Shown here: in pieces, positions 38,101 to 48,460 of the stretch | How the letters are laid out: each line of letters begins with the position of its first letter | How positions within the stretch are numbered: the first letter of the stretch is position 1 | Assembly: GCA_021234155.1 (NCBI GenBank) | Contig: JAJEKV010000093.1 | Span: 866,001-930,000 of the forward strand | Reading direction: 5' to 3' | DNA: 64,000 bases | From: Isoetes taiwanensis | Lineage: Eukaryota; Streptophyta; Lycopodiopsida; Isoetales; Isoetaceae | The notes under the pieces: generated by a model | What the model saw: only the letters and a program-made list of their open reading frames with translations | Told to the model about the DNA's origin: nothing | Databases searched by the model: none | Made by a program: the position numbers and the translations under genes

Positions 38101-41100
38101 AACTTTTCTAGTGGGTGCTTTGTTTGGTGACAAATTTGTTTTCTCAACCATCTTTTGGTCACGAAAAGTTTAGAGAAATTCATGGATCCATTCAAGTTCT
38201 CACAGAGAATGCAAAGCTCACTAATAATAATTACCATGCTTGGAAGAAGTTCATGGTGAATTATTTGATATTTAGTGACATGGGAGCGGTGTTTGATAAA
38301 GACTTTATCAAGACCAAGTCGCCAGATCTTTGGCGGGGTAAAACCGTAAAGCTTGTGCTCTTGTCAAAATGTTGGTCAAGAGACAATTGGTCATGAAATC
38401 AATCATTTTACTTGAAGTTTAAGGAGATGTGGTTTCATTTGGAGAAGTCTCTTGATAGCAAGGGTATGGCTACTCAAATGCTGATCCAAACAAAATGAGG
38501 CATGCCCAACTAGGTGATTTTAAATCATTACAAAGATACCTTACTCGGATGAAGCAATGGCGCTTGGATTACATGGTCGCGGGTGGAGTCTTTGTCTGAA
38601 AAACAAATTGATTCAAGATATCTTGGTTGGTCTTCCTCCTTCGTATGATATTATCTCTTCAAGATCGGTACAAGGAGAAGATTGATATAGCTAAAGTAAC
38701 CATTCTATCGCAACAAGAGGAGTTGGTGCGAAGCAAAAAGGATGGGAGAGTGGACCATGCTAATTTTGTGTCTACTTCTCGAAATGACACCAAGAAGAAG
38801 TTTGCTGATAGCAAAGACTCTAAGAAGTCGAGAAAGTGTGAAGTCTCAAGGTAAGAAATCCAAGGAGTTCAAGTCTTTGGAATTGTGGTGAAAAGGGTCA
38901 CTACAGTTCAATTGTAAGAAGGAGAAGAAAAGCTCAAAGGATAGTGACACGAGAAGCACAGCCAGCCAACTCTAAGGAGAGACAAGTCTTTGTTGCATGT
39001 GCCACTTTTGATGTTTGAATATCTGAATCTTGCAGCAGCAGACAAAGACCTTACTGAAAGGACCGGATTTTGGACTCAGGAGCCACGGTTCATCTTCCCG
39101 GAGATTCGGATGTGTTTTCCGAACTTGAATCTCGATCGAGGTGATGTGAAGATGGGTGATGGATATTCTCTTCCTATCACAGGAAAGGGGATTGTAGCTT
39201 TTCAATTGCATGGACGTGATGTAGTTAGTAAGGTGAGGAATGTCATGTTTGCTCCCGGATTACGGTCTAATATCATGTCTGCTGCTGAATTTGATAAAGC
39301 GAGCCATTACATTGTTCTCGAAATGGAAAAGCCTATCTGGCCGGGCGTAAATCCACTTGAAGGAATTGACTTGAAAAGTCTGCAGTTCATGGCACAGTGG
39401 ACGCTGCAGAATGGCTTGTATGTCTTTGATGGTTCAGTTCATAAGACTGAACATGGTCTTGTATGTGCTGACTTGATGCCGAGCATCCGCTTGCATGCTC
39501 GTTTTGGTCATGTTGGAGGCAATGGCTGTACATGCTTTGTACAAGAACAAGATGGTTACGGTGTATTCCCTCTCCTCAAATGTGTCAAGCTTGAGTGTGC
39601 TGCGCATGCCATCTCGGAAAGCAACCTCAATGAATTTTTCCACAAAGAAGGCTATTCATCGAGCAACTCAACCTCTTGAGCTGCTGCATTCTGATTTGTG
39701 CTATATGCCTGATGTTTCACTAGGTGGAAATAGGTATTTCTTGACCCTGATTGATGATTTCAGTAGGTACACTTGGGTGTATACTTTGCACTTTTGCAAA
39801 TCTGAGGTGCTTGGCAAGTTCAAGGCCTTCAAAGCAAATGTCGAAAAGCGCATGGGGTTAGTAATAAAAAAGTTGAGAAGTGACAATGGAGGTGAATATG
39901 TTTCTAATGCCTTTGATGAGTTTCTCATGGAAGAAGGTATTGAAAGACAGTTAATCATTCCTTATGCTCATCCACAAAATGGTGTAGCTGAAAGGAGGAA
40001 TAGATCTTTGCTTGATTTGGCAAGATCTATGATGAGTCACAAGCAACTGCCTGAATCTTTTTGGGGAGAGGCAGTAGTGACAGCAGCATATTTGGCAAAT
40101 AGGTCGCCTACTAAGGCAGTCCAGGATGTGACTCCTTATGAAGCATTTTGGAGAATGAAACCAGATGTGTCTCATTTGAGGGTGTTTGGATGCTTGGCTT
40201 ATGCTTCCATACCTGCTGAGAAGCTGAAAAAGTATGGGAAGTTGCATGACAGGGCTGTCAAAGCCATCGTTATTGGGTATCCAGAAAATCAGAAAGGTTA
40301 CAAGTTGTATGATCCTTCCAACAAGCAGGTTATTGTAAGCAGGTCAGTTCAGTTCATTGAAGATGCTGTGTATGATGGTCTATCTTCCAGTGATTCTCCT
40401 GCAGTTCACAATGACAGCAGCTTGGATGTTGGAGATCTGATAGCAGCTGCTGGTAGACCTTTCTCTCCCTCTCTAGTGGTTTCTCCAGTGAACTCACATT
40501 TGCCTGAAGTAGTGGCACGGGATGATCCCAATCCCACTCGCCCTATGGTCCATGAGCAGGTTGGTTCCTTTCACGGGGAGTCCAGCACACATGAAGGTAC
40601 TGTAGCACCTGATCCGATCCAAAGACTGCACCAAAGACTCGCTATACCTCCCCGTTGTTGAACCTAGGAGATCGAAGACGCCTCAAGGAGAAAACAAATT
40701 GTTGCGCATTGTGGATAGGTTCTATACGCAAAAATTAAAATTTCGACGATAAAGTTAAAAAATACGTATTTTTTAATAAAATAATGATTTAACGTGATAA
40801 AATACCTCGGTCGGAAAAAAATCTTCGGCGTCGCCAAACCTTCGCGGAAAGCGTCTGTGACGCTAAAATTTTTCGCCGCACGCCGAAATAGAAAGAATCG
40901 CCGCGAAAGGGACGGGCGACATTCTCGCAGACGCTGAAAAGATAAGATAGCGACGAAAATTTTTTCACAGACGCTATCCAGCCTCATTTCAGCGTCAGAA
41001 AGCAAATACTGGTTCGAAAAAAATACGGCAAAAAAATACGGCAAAAAACAATTCCGGCCGGAAGATTTTGACGCTGTGAAAACAACTAAATCGCGTCGCC

Positions 41101-43930
41101 AAAAGTCCGCGTCTGTTGTGGGCGTTGTTTTCACAGCTGTGAAAAAATTTTGGTTTTCGCGACGCTTTTCGAAGGTTTCGCGACGCCGAAAATTTTTCGG
41201 CGACGCTGATATAGTTGTTTTCGCGTCGCAAAATCTTCCGACGCCGGAATTGTTTTTGCCGTCATTTTTTGGCGCTTTATAATTTGTGCCGTATCATACA
41301 ATTCATAATGTATTCCGTATAAAACGTCACGGTATTGAACCTATCCCCGTTTGCGTAACGGTTCGCGACCTATTGTACCTATTGTTGAACCTAGGAGATC
41401 AGCCGCCCGATGGAGAAACAGAGAAGTCTAATGGATCATGTAACCTTGCCTTAATGGCAAAGGTCCGGATCATGTTGATCCACAAACCTTTCATGAAGCG
41501 AAATAAGTGATCCGCGGTGGCGCGCATGCAATGGAAGAGGAATACTCTCAATTGCTGAAGCAAGGCACATGGGAATTGGTTGAACTCCCAAATAAACACG
41601 TTATTGGTACGTAAGTGGGTGTTTAGAACCAAATTTCATGCCGATGGGACGTTGTCAAAGCATAAAGCTAGACTTGTAGCCAAGGGTTTTGCACGAAAAA
41701 GGCTTAGATTATGATGAAGTCTTTGCTCCCCGTAGCGTAATGTCCACTATTAGATCGATAGCTCTTGCCGCGATGAAAGGTTGGTTAATGTTTCAAATGG
41801 ACATTAAGTCCGCTTTTTTGAATGGTGATTTGGAGGAAGAGGTCTATATGACTCAACCTCCGAGGATTTGTTGTTCAAGGGAAGAAGCACTGGTTTGTCA
41901 TTTGAAGAAAAAGCATTTATGGCTTGAAAGCGAGCTCCAAGATGTTGGCATACGAAAATTAATGCTTTCTTTCTTGAGCAAGGGTTCAGCCAGGCGCAAA
42001 GACCCCAATCTTTATTACAAATCACATGAAGGCCGAATGTGCATTGTGGTTTTGTATGTTGATGATTTGATCATCACGGGAGATCTTTGATGTCTTGATT
42101 TCTACACCGGTTGAAGTTATCTTAGCCCTTCGAGATGACCCACCTTGGCCTTATGCATTCTTGTTTAGGTGTAGAAGTGTGGCAGCACTCAGATGGCATC
42201 TATCTTTCTCAGCAGAAATATATCAAAGAAATGTTACAGCAGTATCGTATGCAAGATTGCAAGGCTGTGGCAAGTTCTTTTGATCCAGGCACAAGGCTTG
42301 AGCTTGATTTCGATGGTGAGGAGTGTGATCCCACACTCTATCGAAGCTTGGTAGGGGCATTGATATATCTCACAGTCACTAGACCTGATATCTCTTTTTT
42401 GTAGGAGTCTTGAAAGCAGATTCATGAGCAATCCTGTGCGCCGCGACCGAAGGTCGCTAAAAGACTGGCCGCATATCCGGAAGGGGACATCACAGGAAGG
42501 TCTCTTTTATCAGAGGTCCTCTGATTTCCAGTTGAAAGTCTTTGTTGATGCAGATCATGCTAATTGTCATGATAGCAGGAGGTCCACAACAGGGATGGTC
42601 ACATTCATAGGGCCTAACGTGCTGACATGGTTGTCCAAAAGACAGTCTACAGTGTCAATCAAAGACCACGAGGCGTAATTCAAAGCACTCAGTGTTGGGA
42701 TGCAGGAATTGTTGTGGCTTAAACATTTGTGGACAAATCTGCAGGTACCTCCATCCTCGGCTGTTATATTGTGTGACAACACAAGTACCATCCATCTTGC
42801 CAAGGATGCTAAGTACCACCCAAAGACAAAACACCTTGACACCCATTTGTGTTTTTGTCCGCGGAGCGAGATCCAAATGGGATCTTCTCAACTTGTTCAT
42901 TGCTCCTCACGGATCGGTTTGTTGATGGCTTTACCAAACCATTAGTTGGATCTAAGTTCACAATGTGAAGGAGAGCTTGGGCATGAAGAAATTGCAGTGA
43001 AGGGAGAGAAGGATTGCCTTAGTTTCAAATGATTTTTTTCTTCGCTTAGTCAAAGAACATTTAAGGGAGAGTGTTGGAATATAAATATGCTGACTAAGCA
43101 TAATGTGCTGAAACAGTGGTTCAAAGACTTAGCACAGTCTTTGAGAAGGTGCTGAAATATACGTAAGGCAAAGACTTTGTCGTAAGATCGAAAGCAATCA
43201 CTCTAAATCGGTTATGTCGTAATTAGTGGGCGGTGGTGAAACGGTAGACTACTATTCTTAGTCTCACCGGTTGTATATATTGATTGTACGTTATGTAGTA
43301 TGCAATGCTCAGAAGTAGAGATTGTATTTCCCATTGCTTTCTCAATAGATTTGTTCTTGTCTTCTATTCTATCTCTTGAGTCGATCTTGCGGGTTTGTGC
43401 TGGTTTTGCACTAGTTCTATCAAACTCAAGAAACAAAAATGTAGGTCCATATCATCATTTTATATAACGGGTTAAGCTTGGTACGATATAAGATGCTTAT
43501 TTACCTTGAGAAGATTGTTAGTCGTCTTTCCCATAGCCGATAATACAATCACAGGCCTCTCATTTGGAAAGCTGGAAATCAAATTAGCCACCTCTTTCAT
43601 TCTCGTCCCGGATGCCGAGAGGAGCCACCAAACTTCATAACACAAGTTAGCTCCCTCGTTGAAGGTTAGGTACTTCCCGGTTGTGTTTCCAAATGCATTG
43701 CATCTAGCACGGTGATTTCTCGATACATCCCTTAGACTTCTCACACGAGTTACGCATGCCCTTGCCTATCCTTAATCAAAACATTGGAGCTCAAAGATAT
43801 TCTGATACCCAAGTCGCTATTTTTAATGGGCACCACGAAATCTAAGGCGGGATGGCTACTGAAAAGTCGACAAATGGGGAACTGGCAATGTGGATTAGAA
43901 GCTACTGGCAAAGCATTCCTGAGCAGCCAT
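35175..43930 (-). CDS. AK: Monofunctional aspartate kinase, about 13 exons
   Basis: Phosphorylates aspartate in plastids, the first step to Lys, Thr, Met and Ile. Exons on the minus strand: 43505-43930 (transit region; frameshifted KFGGSS; NERPVIVLSAMGKTTNNLLK), 37291-37373 (AINCGVGNSCTIGELHVVKD), 37161-37193, 36933-37086 (MKELTNRTKDYLVSFGERMS), one poorly resolved ending 36803, 36624-36708 (ITTLGRGGSD with an indel), 36439 to about 36560 (KDVDGVLT...TFDEVVELAY), 36236-36355 (REANIPVHVKNSY), 36077 to about 36165 (ACT1, MLGHYGFLAK), 35651-35768 (FGISVDVVATS), 35464-35580 (GRSIISLIGNVQRSS), 35334-35396 (SGVNVQMISQGASK) and 35175-35266 (VNISCVVNDDEAKQC). Two C-terminal ACT repeats imply allosteric control, as in the family. 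The start ATG at 43930 is the best guess; a frameshift follows soon after. Intron 1 contains a copia element. Small indels occur in exons 1, 6-9 and 13, and one acceptor reads GG (35769-35772), so it is either intact with sequence errors or recently decayed. Confidence 0.85.
37487..37828 (+). repeat. 5' LTR of the copia element
   Basis: 342 bp, starting tgttggaatataaatatgct and ending gcactagttctatca. It lacks a 13-base insertion (aatagatttgttc-like, at about 43344) found in the 3' LTR and carries a few extra bases near its start. The last 200 bases are otherwise nearly identical between LTRs. Confidence 0.95.
37829..37840 (+). promoter_or_regulatory. Primer-binding site (initiator tRNA-Met)
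   Basis: tggtatcagagc starts at the first base after the 5' LTR and is the standard plant copia PBS, complementary to the 3' end of initiator tRNA-Met. The core tggtatca recurs twice within 30 bases (37842-37849, 37850-37857), a local duplication. Confidence 0.95.
37900..38960 (+). pseudogene. copia gag region (broken)
   Basis: NNYHAWKKFMVNYLIFSDMG at about 38228-38287 matches the start of the plant copia gag domain. QDRYKEKIDIAKVTILSQQE follows near 38665. A zinc knuckle is partly preserved at 38881-38915 (NCGEKGHYSS), but the frame changes within it, so the last cysteine is out of frame. Several indels break the frame. Gag would form the virus-like particle. Confidence 0.7.
38990..40661 (+). 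pseudogene. copia protease and integrase region
   Basis: The aspartic protease active site DSGA is present at 39073-39084 but out of frame with the sequence after it (KMGDGYSLPITGKGIVAF, NVMFAPGLRSNIMSAAEFD). The integrase is the best-preserved part: a 388-codon open frame from 39495 contains LLHSDLC (Asp at residue 67), LRSDNGGEY (Asp 130) and NGVAERRNRSL (Glu 166), giving a D,D(35)E catalytic triad with family spacing. The upstream HHCC zinc-binding segment (HARFGHV...C...C) is split between frames. The frame ends at the junction with the nested foldback element. Confidence 0.85.
40674..41381. mobile_element. Nested foldback/MITE-like insertion in the copia element
   Basis: About 708 bp lying between two copies of ttgttgaacctaggagatc (40655-40673 and 41382-41400) and unlike copia coding DNA. 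Near its ends are inverted words gataggttctata (40714-40726) and tattgaacctatc (41333-41345). Inside are long complementary arms, about 41038-41100 and 41199-41262, sharing gcaaaaacaattccgg, ggaagatttt and gaaaacaact. It is rich in CG dinucleotides (repeated gcgacgc), unlike its surroundings. No transposase. A 19-bp repeat is long for a DNA-transposon target duplication, so the mechanism is uncertain. Confidence 0.65.
41500..42950 (+). pseudogene. copia reverse transcriptase and RNase H region
   Basis: RT motifs in order: GTWELVELP, KARLVAKGFA, QMDIKSAFLNGDLEEEVYM (from about 41794), then the catalytic YVDD at 42055-42066 in VVLYVDDLIITGDL. After frame changes come GVEVWQHSDGIYLSQQKYIK (from about 42159) and YRSLVGALIYLTVTRPDIS. 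RNase H follows from about 42540: VDADHANC, GMVTFIGPNVLTWLSKRQST, an in-frame TAA at 42676-42678 where the conserved EAE/EAEF motif should be, then QELLWLKHLWTNLQ. At least five frame breaks; inactive as it stands. Confidence 0.85.
43060..43071 (+). promoter_or_regulatory. Polypurine tract of the copia element
   Basis: tttaagggagag directly precedes the TG of the 3' LTR, the expected position for plus-strand priming. Confidence 0.8.
43072..43422 (+). repeat. 3' LTR of the copia element
   Basis: 351 bp, starting tgttggaatataaatatgct, ending agttctatca, followed by the target duplication aactc. See the 5' LTR for differences. Confidence 0.95.
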
Positions 43931-44170
43931 AATTCAGGAAGCAAGATGAATCAAGGAAAAATAAGGGAGCTTCTTCTGCTGACTGAGTGCTGAACTGAAG
44001 GGCAATAATCTGTGTGTCTGATCGGCAAAACGCTGGGGCAACGATGACATGGCGACTAGGTTCGGAGGGTCCATCAATGCTGCAGCCTCGAGCAAGGAGC
44101 GAGCACCGGTTTCCCGGTTTCCACAGTTCTTCTCCAGCAACAGGGGCAACCGAGCATTTACAGCCTATGA

Positions 44171-44282
44171 TGGGTTTTTAGCAGTCATTGGCATATTCTG
44201 GGTATATATTGGCATATACCTAGCATATGCCATAAACCCACCTCAACAAGGGCTTGCCCCCTTAGGGGCAACCCAAAAAAAC
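44171..44282 (+). repeat. Two-hairpin short repeat, copy c, upstream of aspartate kinase
   Basis: gggtttttagcagtcattgg, catattctgggtatatattg, gcatatacctagcatatgcc, then ggcttgcccccttaggggca plus accc and six A. Both hairpins are present. It lies about 240 bp upstream of the proposed kinase start codon, in the promoter or 5' UTR, in the opposite orientation to the gene. Confidence 0.75.
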
Positions 44283-44354
44283 CAAGATGCAACGACCATA
44301 AGAAATAACATAAAAGTATAAGATACCAAACTGTAAATCTTTATAATAACATAC

Positions 44355-44893
44355 CTCTTTGTTGATATCAGCCACCCAACTAATAATGTCTCAAAATCTT
44401 TTTTCTTCCACCCTTTTTGTGTGTGAACTACAATTAAATCTATAGCTCTCTCTTTCTCAAAAACCCTTACATCGCTGGTCTTTGTAATCCCTGGTCCTAT
44501 GTTGTACACAACAATAACTTTATGATCCATTCTAACATGTCCATGATCTGTATCCCACATGGCTTCAAACGGATCAGTAGCAAAACTTGGCATACTACTG
44601 CTTTTACTTTTATCCAAAACTTCTTTGCACCACACTTAACAATAGCCTCCAAGTTGTTCCCATGATGAAGCAATTGTAGGACTCTCTGCAAATAACCTTG
44701 ACAAAGTCAAGTTTTAGTCATGTGTATAATTTCTCATATGAGTTAAGATTCCCTCTTTTAGTACTCCGCACTCTTTCATCCGATCAGCATACTCTACTAC
44801 ACGTTCAAGCCCTCGTTCATTTGCCTTCTTGCTCTCTAAGTAATCGAGCCTTTCAGCAATGCATTTGCAACATCTTCTAATTCCTTAATGTTT
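44355..44893 (-). CDS. Two exon-like frames of an unrecognised gene
   Basis: The exon at 44355-44685 (acceptor atttgcag, donor gtatgtt) reads VWCKEVLDKSKSSSMPSFAT, DPFEAMWDTDHGHVRMDHKV, IVVYNIGPGITKTSDVRVFE, KERAIDLIVVHTQKGWKKKD, with one in-frame TAA about 16 codons from its start. Upstream (about 44771-44893), with one frame change, lies a coiled-coil-like IKELEDVANAL and ESKKANERGLERVVEYADRM. The splice sites and composition favour a real minus-strand gene or recent pseudogene. The family is not recognised. Confidence 0.35.
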
Positions 44894-45223
44894 ATTTGTT
44901 GCATGCAACGAAACAATGATAAGGATATCTCTTTTCCGCTTCTAGCACCTCCAGTATTTCCTTGTCAATCTGGCAATTCACCCTTGTTATACAAGCTCAG
45001 ACCACCAGAAACCCTAAGGAAAAAATACGAAATACGGTGCTCTCATTTCTCCTTTTTGCCATGTTTGTCCAATGCTTTGAGAAGGCAAGAAAGGAAACAA
45101 GGTGCATCAAGAACTCCTACCATTGCCAACAATCTTCCTGATTCTGTAAATGCATAAAGAACTCCTATCATCACCAGAACAACAGCGAACAGCAACATAG
45201 GTGACCGACATTTTACAAGCAAC

Positions 45224-45407
45224 GACCGGTTTGGAGCAGTTTTGGGCATATTCTAGGCATATTTCAGCATATACTTAGAATATGCCAAAAAACCACATGA
45301 GCGAAGGTTTGCCTTCATATTCTAGGCATATTTCAGCATATATACTTATAATATGCCAAAAACCCACATTAGGGAAGGTTTGCCCCCCTAGGGGCAACCC
45401 AAAAAAA
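45224..45407 (+). repeat. Two-hairpin short repeat, copy d, with internal duplication
   Basis: gaccggtttggagcagtttt opens the element; the first hairpin block (catattctaggcatatttca ... agaatatgccaaaa) occurs twice (about 45248-45290 and 45318-45362), each followed by gaaggtttgcc. It then ends with ccccctaggggcaaccc and seven A. The duplication spans one unit of about 70 bp. Confidence 0.75.
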
Positions 45408-46739
45408 TGCACTCCACACTAAAAACAACAACTTGACAAAAGAAAAGACTCAAACAAAACAACCAAAGCAATAATTTTGCAAACTACAAGTGCAACAAAA
45501 AAATCCAAGACATTCTATGCAAAGTTGCATCCCCAACAAAAGATTTGCAAGCACCGAAGGTCAGAACCGATTTAAAGACTTCTCCTCGATTCCAAGAACC
45601 AAAAACATCATCAACACAAGAAAAAAAAAATACTTCTCATCCATGAGTTGATTTCCACAAGACTTGAATCCACATCTCCACAGGAACAAACCAATGGACC
45701 AACCAATGCATCCACACATTAAGATATTGCTTTTATAAGCCGAAGTCATTATTTTATTGTGGTCGCTTCTAAGAAACCTATCAAAAAAGCAAAACCTGTA
45801 CACAGACACAGCCATTGTCCATGGATCTGACTTGGCTAAAAACGGCGGCCCACTCACTCGAAGCAACTAAAAAAACATAGAGAATACGAAATCCATTGCT
45901 GCCCCCAAATCAAGGTAGGCCTGGAATCCAACCCAAATTTATGCACCAGCTGATAGTAAAGAACATGGTACCCCAACACCAAAATCTATAAGTAATCATT
46001 AGCATCTCAAAATAAGTAAGGAAATGGAAGAACAGACAAAGAAAATTATGAAACAAAGTGCAAATTTAAAAAAACAAACTGATTAGGGAAGTCATCCACA
46101 ACCATCCATCTTCAAAACGGCATGACAAGCAGATTCGGTCCCAACACTAGTTATAAGGGGATTTGCTACCCAATTTTCAGGTCACAAATAAACGCAAGCA
46201 ATCAAAGCTGGATCCCAGTTCGTATAGCAAAAGCTGGAAATCGGTCAGGACCAGCTAGATATACTGATGTTGGACTCCCAACTCCAACTTAGTTTAACCC
46301 AAAAAACTGCCAAACAAGGAAGCGATTTAGGATTTTGAAAAAAACTGCTTAACAAAGGCTATGAATCCGATAGAAGTGAGGATTTCAAACTGCTTGACTG
46401 CTAGAAAAATTTGTGAATTGATGTGAAATTAAGAGGGTAATGATCTAGTCGTATGTAGAAAAATGGATGGGTCAGTAAAGTTCTTCTCAATGAAAATAGC
46501 TAAACATGGACGTATGACATGTTAGCTTCCTTTGATAGTTGGAACTTCCATCCGAGAAAGCCCAGAATATTCATATTACTTACCAAATATGGTACACATA
46601 AGACCAGCATAGTGTAATTAGAAACCATGCAAAAGTATTTCACATAAAGAAGAAAGAACCCTTTTTCCAGTTTAGATAAGTATTTTCGTACCTATTTATC
46701 ATGCTGTAGTTGTTGGGCCACTCCATCATCATTTTTTAT
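45408..46739. other. AT-rich intergenic or intronic DNA
   Basis: No recognisable gene; the open frame at 45561-45866 (minus) has no supporting feature. Confidence 0.35.
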
Positions 46740-47290
46740 TCAGGAACTTTGTTTATCCTTTGATACAAATCCTCCAAGAGTACTAGGTGTACCAATTTGT
46801 TCCACATTTGAGTTCTCTACCATGCTGGAACAGCTTTGCCCAGGTGGTACTGTAATACAAGGTGGAGCATATCCTTTATTGGCAGTACTAGACGGAGTTT
46901 GGGGTCTAGCCTGCTTGGTTTTCCTGTGTTGTACGTTACTAGATCCCGCTTTCAGGTTCTGCATAAAGCTGGTAGGTTTGATGCTTTTTTCACATACAAT
47001 TGTCATCTTGCATTTTGGAAAATCCAATTTCAGATCTGCCCATGGGTCAGCAGCTTGCAACAAACCTCCAAGTATATGAGATCTTTCTCACCTCCAAGTA
47101 TATGAGATGTAAGCAATTATACTGTCTCTTAGAGTAGTCTTTATAAACTTTCTCATTAAAACCATCTGAGCTACCACTGACATATTTGGAAAGAGAGCAT
47201 CTAGATTGTTGAACATATACCATACGCCATGATCAAGCCAGGTCATGTTATCTTTACAACGATTTCCCTTAATCCTTGGCTCACAAACAC
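46740..47290 (-). CDS. Exon-like frames of an unrecognised gene
   Basis: At 47100-47280 the minus strand reads DNMTWLDHGVWYMFNNLDAL, FPNMSVVAQMVLMRKFIKTT, LRDSIIAYISYTW up to a gtgaga donor. At 46740-47060 it reads LQAADPWADLKLDFPKCKMT, IVCEKSIKPTSFMQNLKAGS and a Pro/Thr/Ser-rich end with stop. The two are separated by a 27-bp tandem duplication of atctcatatacttggaggt that puts them in different frames. No family recognised. Confidence 0.35.
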
Positions 47291-48460
47291 ATTTAAGGTA
47301 CGGGCACAAACTTATCACACTGACCCCGAATTTTGGTCCACAGTTGTTTTTTACTTGTACGGAAGTGTTGTTTTATGCCAAAAACAACACCAAAATGGCC
47401 CCAAAAGTCCACGTGGTCCATTTATCCGGATTTGCACAAAGAGACAGTGGTTTTTTGGCAAAAAATCCCACGGTGGTTTTTCTGACACTTTTTCGTTTTT
47501 TTTGTCAACGTGTCCTTTTTTTCAGTATTGTTTTTACCGAACTTTTTCGACGTGTAGTTTTTTTCTTGACTGTAGTTTTTGAAGGAGCTATACGTTGTTT
47601 GTCATGCGTAGATTTAGATATTATTACAGGTTAAAAATAATATTACAACATCAAAATCGATGGTTTTTAAAAAAAATTGCATGTTGTTTAATAAAATACC
47701 ACATGCGCTATTTAAATTTAGCTATTGTAGATTTAGATACTACTACAGGTTAAAAATAATATTACAACATCAAAATCGATGGTTTTTTAAAAAAAAATAC
47801 ATGTTGTTTAATAAAATACCACATACGCTATTTAAATCTAGCTATTGTTGTTAATGCTACCAACTATTGTTTTTCAAAAATAAGGACATGTAAAAAACAT
47901 TATTATGACACATAGAAAAGCGAGGTGTTGTTTTTGAAGTGTTTTTTAACCAATGAAATATTAACACATGCATGCTTTTTAAATAAAAACTCATTATTTT
48001 TATTAATGAAATATCAACACGTGGCACATTGAAATATCAACACGTGGCACATTAAAAAAAGCTAATATGTACCAAAAATCAATATATCATGAATTGCTTA
48101 ATTTAATATAAAAATGCCTTTTTGGGAATCGAACCCAAACAAGTCCGTAAAGCATAATATTATTTATTTGTAATCCAAATTTTAAAATTCTATCACTGAT
48201 TATAGGATAATGGGGAAGATAAGGCTTGTTAATAATATCTTTTGGATTTTAAGTGGATTATTGTTTTGTGAGAAAGTTCAGAACAGAACACTGAAATATA
48301 ACAATGCCAATGGATGCATTTTTCAAAACATTAAAATTCTACAAAGACTATTATTGCAGTGCCTTAGTAAGTTTTCAAATCTTGATGGTTTGCCTATTAT
48401 ATTACAAACTGCACGAAGTTGAAATGGATTGTTTCTCCGGTTGCTTGTGAGCATTTGATT
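47291..48460. repeat. AT-rich region with a 119-bp tandem duplication
   Basis: 47611-47729 and 47730-47848 are near-identical tandem copies (gatttagata, then tactacaggttaaaaataat, atcaaaatcgatggttttt). At 47310-47345 cacactgaccccgaattttg, gtccacagttg resembles the minus strand of 58505-58545 near another unrecognised gene. No coding sequence supported. Confidence 0.5.

Larger units (their letters stand above)
37487..43422 (+). mobile_element. Ty1/copia LTR retrotransposon in aspartate kinase intron 1
   Basis: A complete 5936-bp insertion flanked by a perfect 5-bp target duplication (aactc at 37482-37486 and 43423-43427). LTRs begin TG and end CA. The primer-binding site follows the 5' LTR directly and a purine tract precedes the 3' LTR. 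The domain order gag, protease, integrase, RT, RNase H is the copia order. It lies antisense to the host gene, inside a 6131-bp intron that would otherwise be about 190 bp. Frames are broken in gag, protease, RT and RNase H, and a foldback element is nested at 40674-41381, so this copy cannot move by itself. LTRs differ mainly by small indels. Confidence 0.95.

Noticed and set aside
41076-41282. 68-codon frame in the foldback insert
   Set aside because: Low-complexity translation of the CG-rich arms; no start context or homology.
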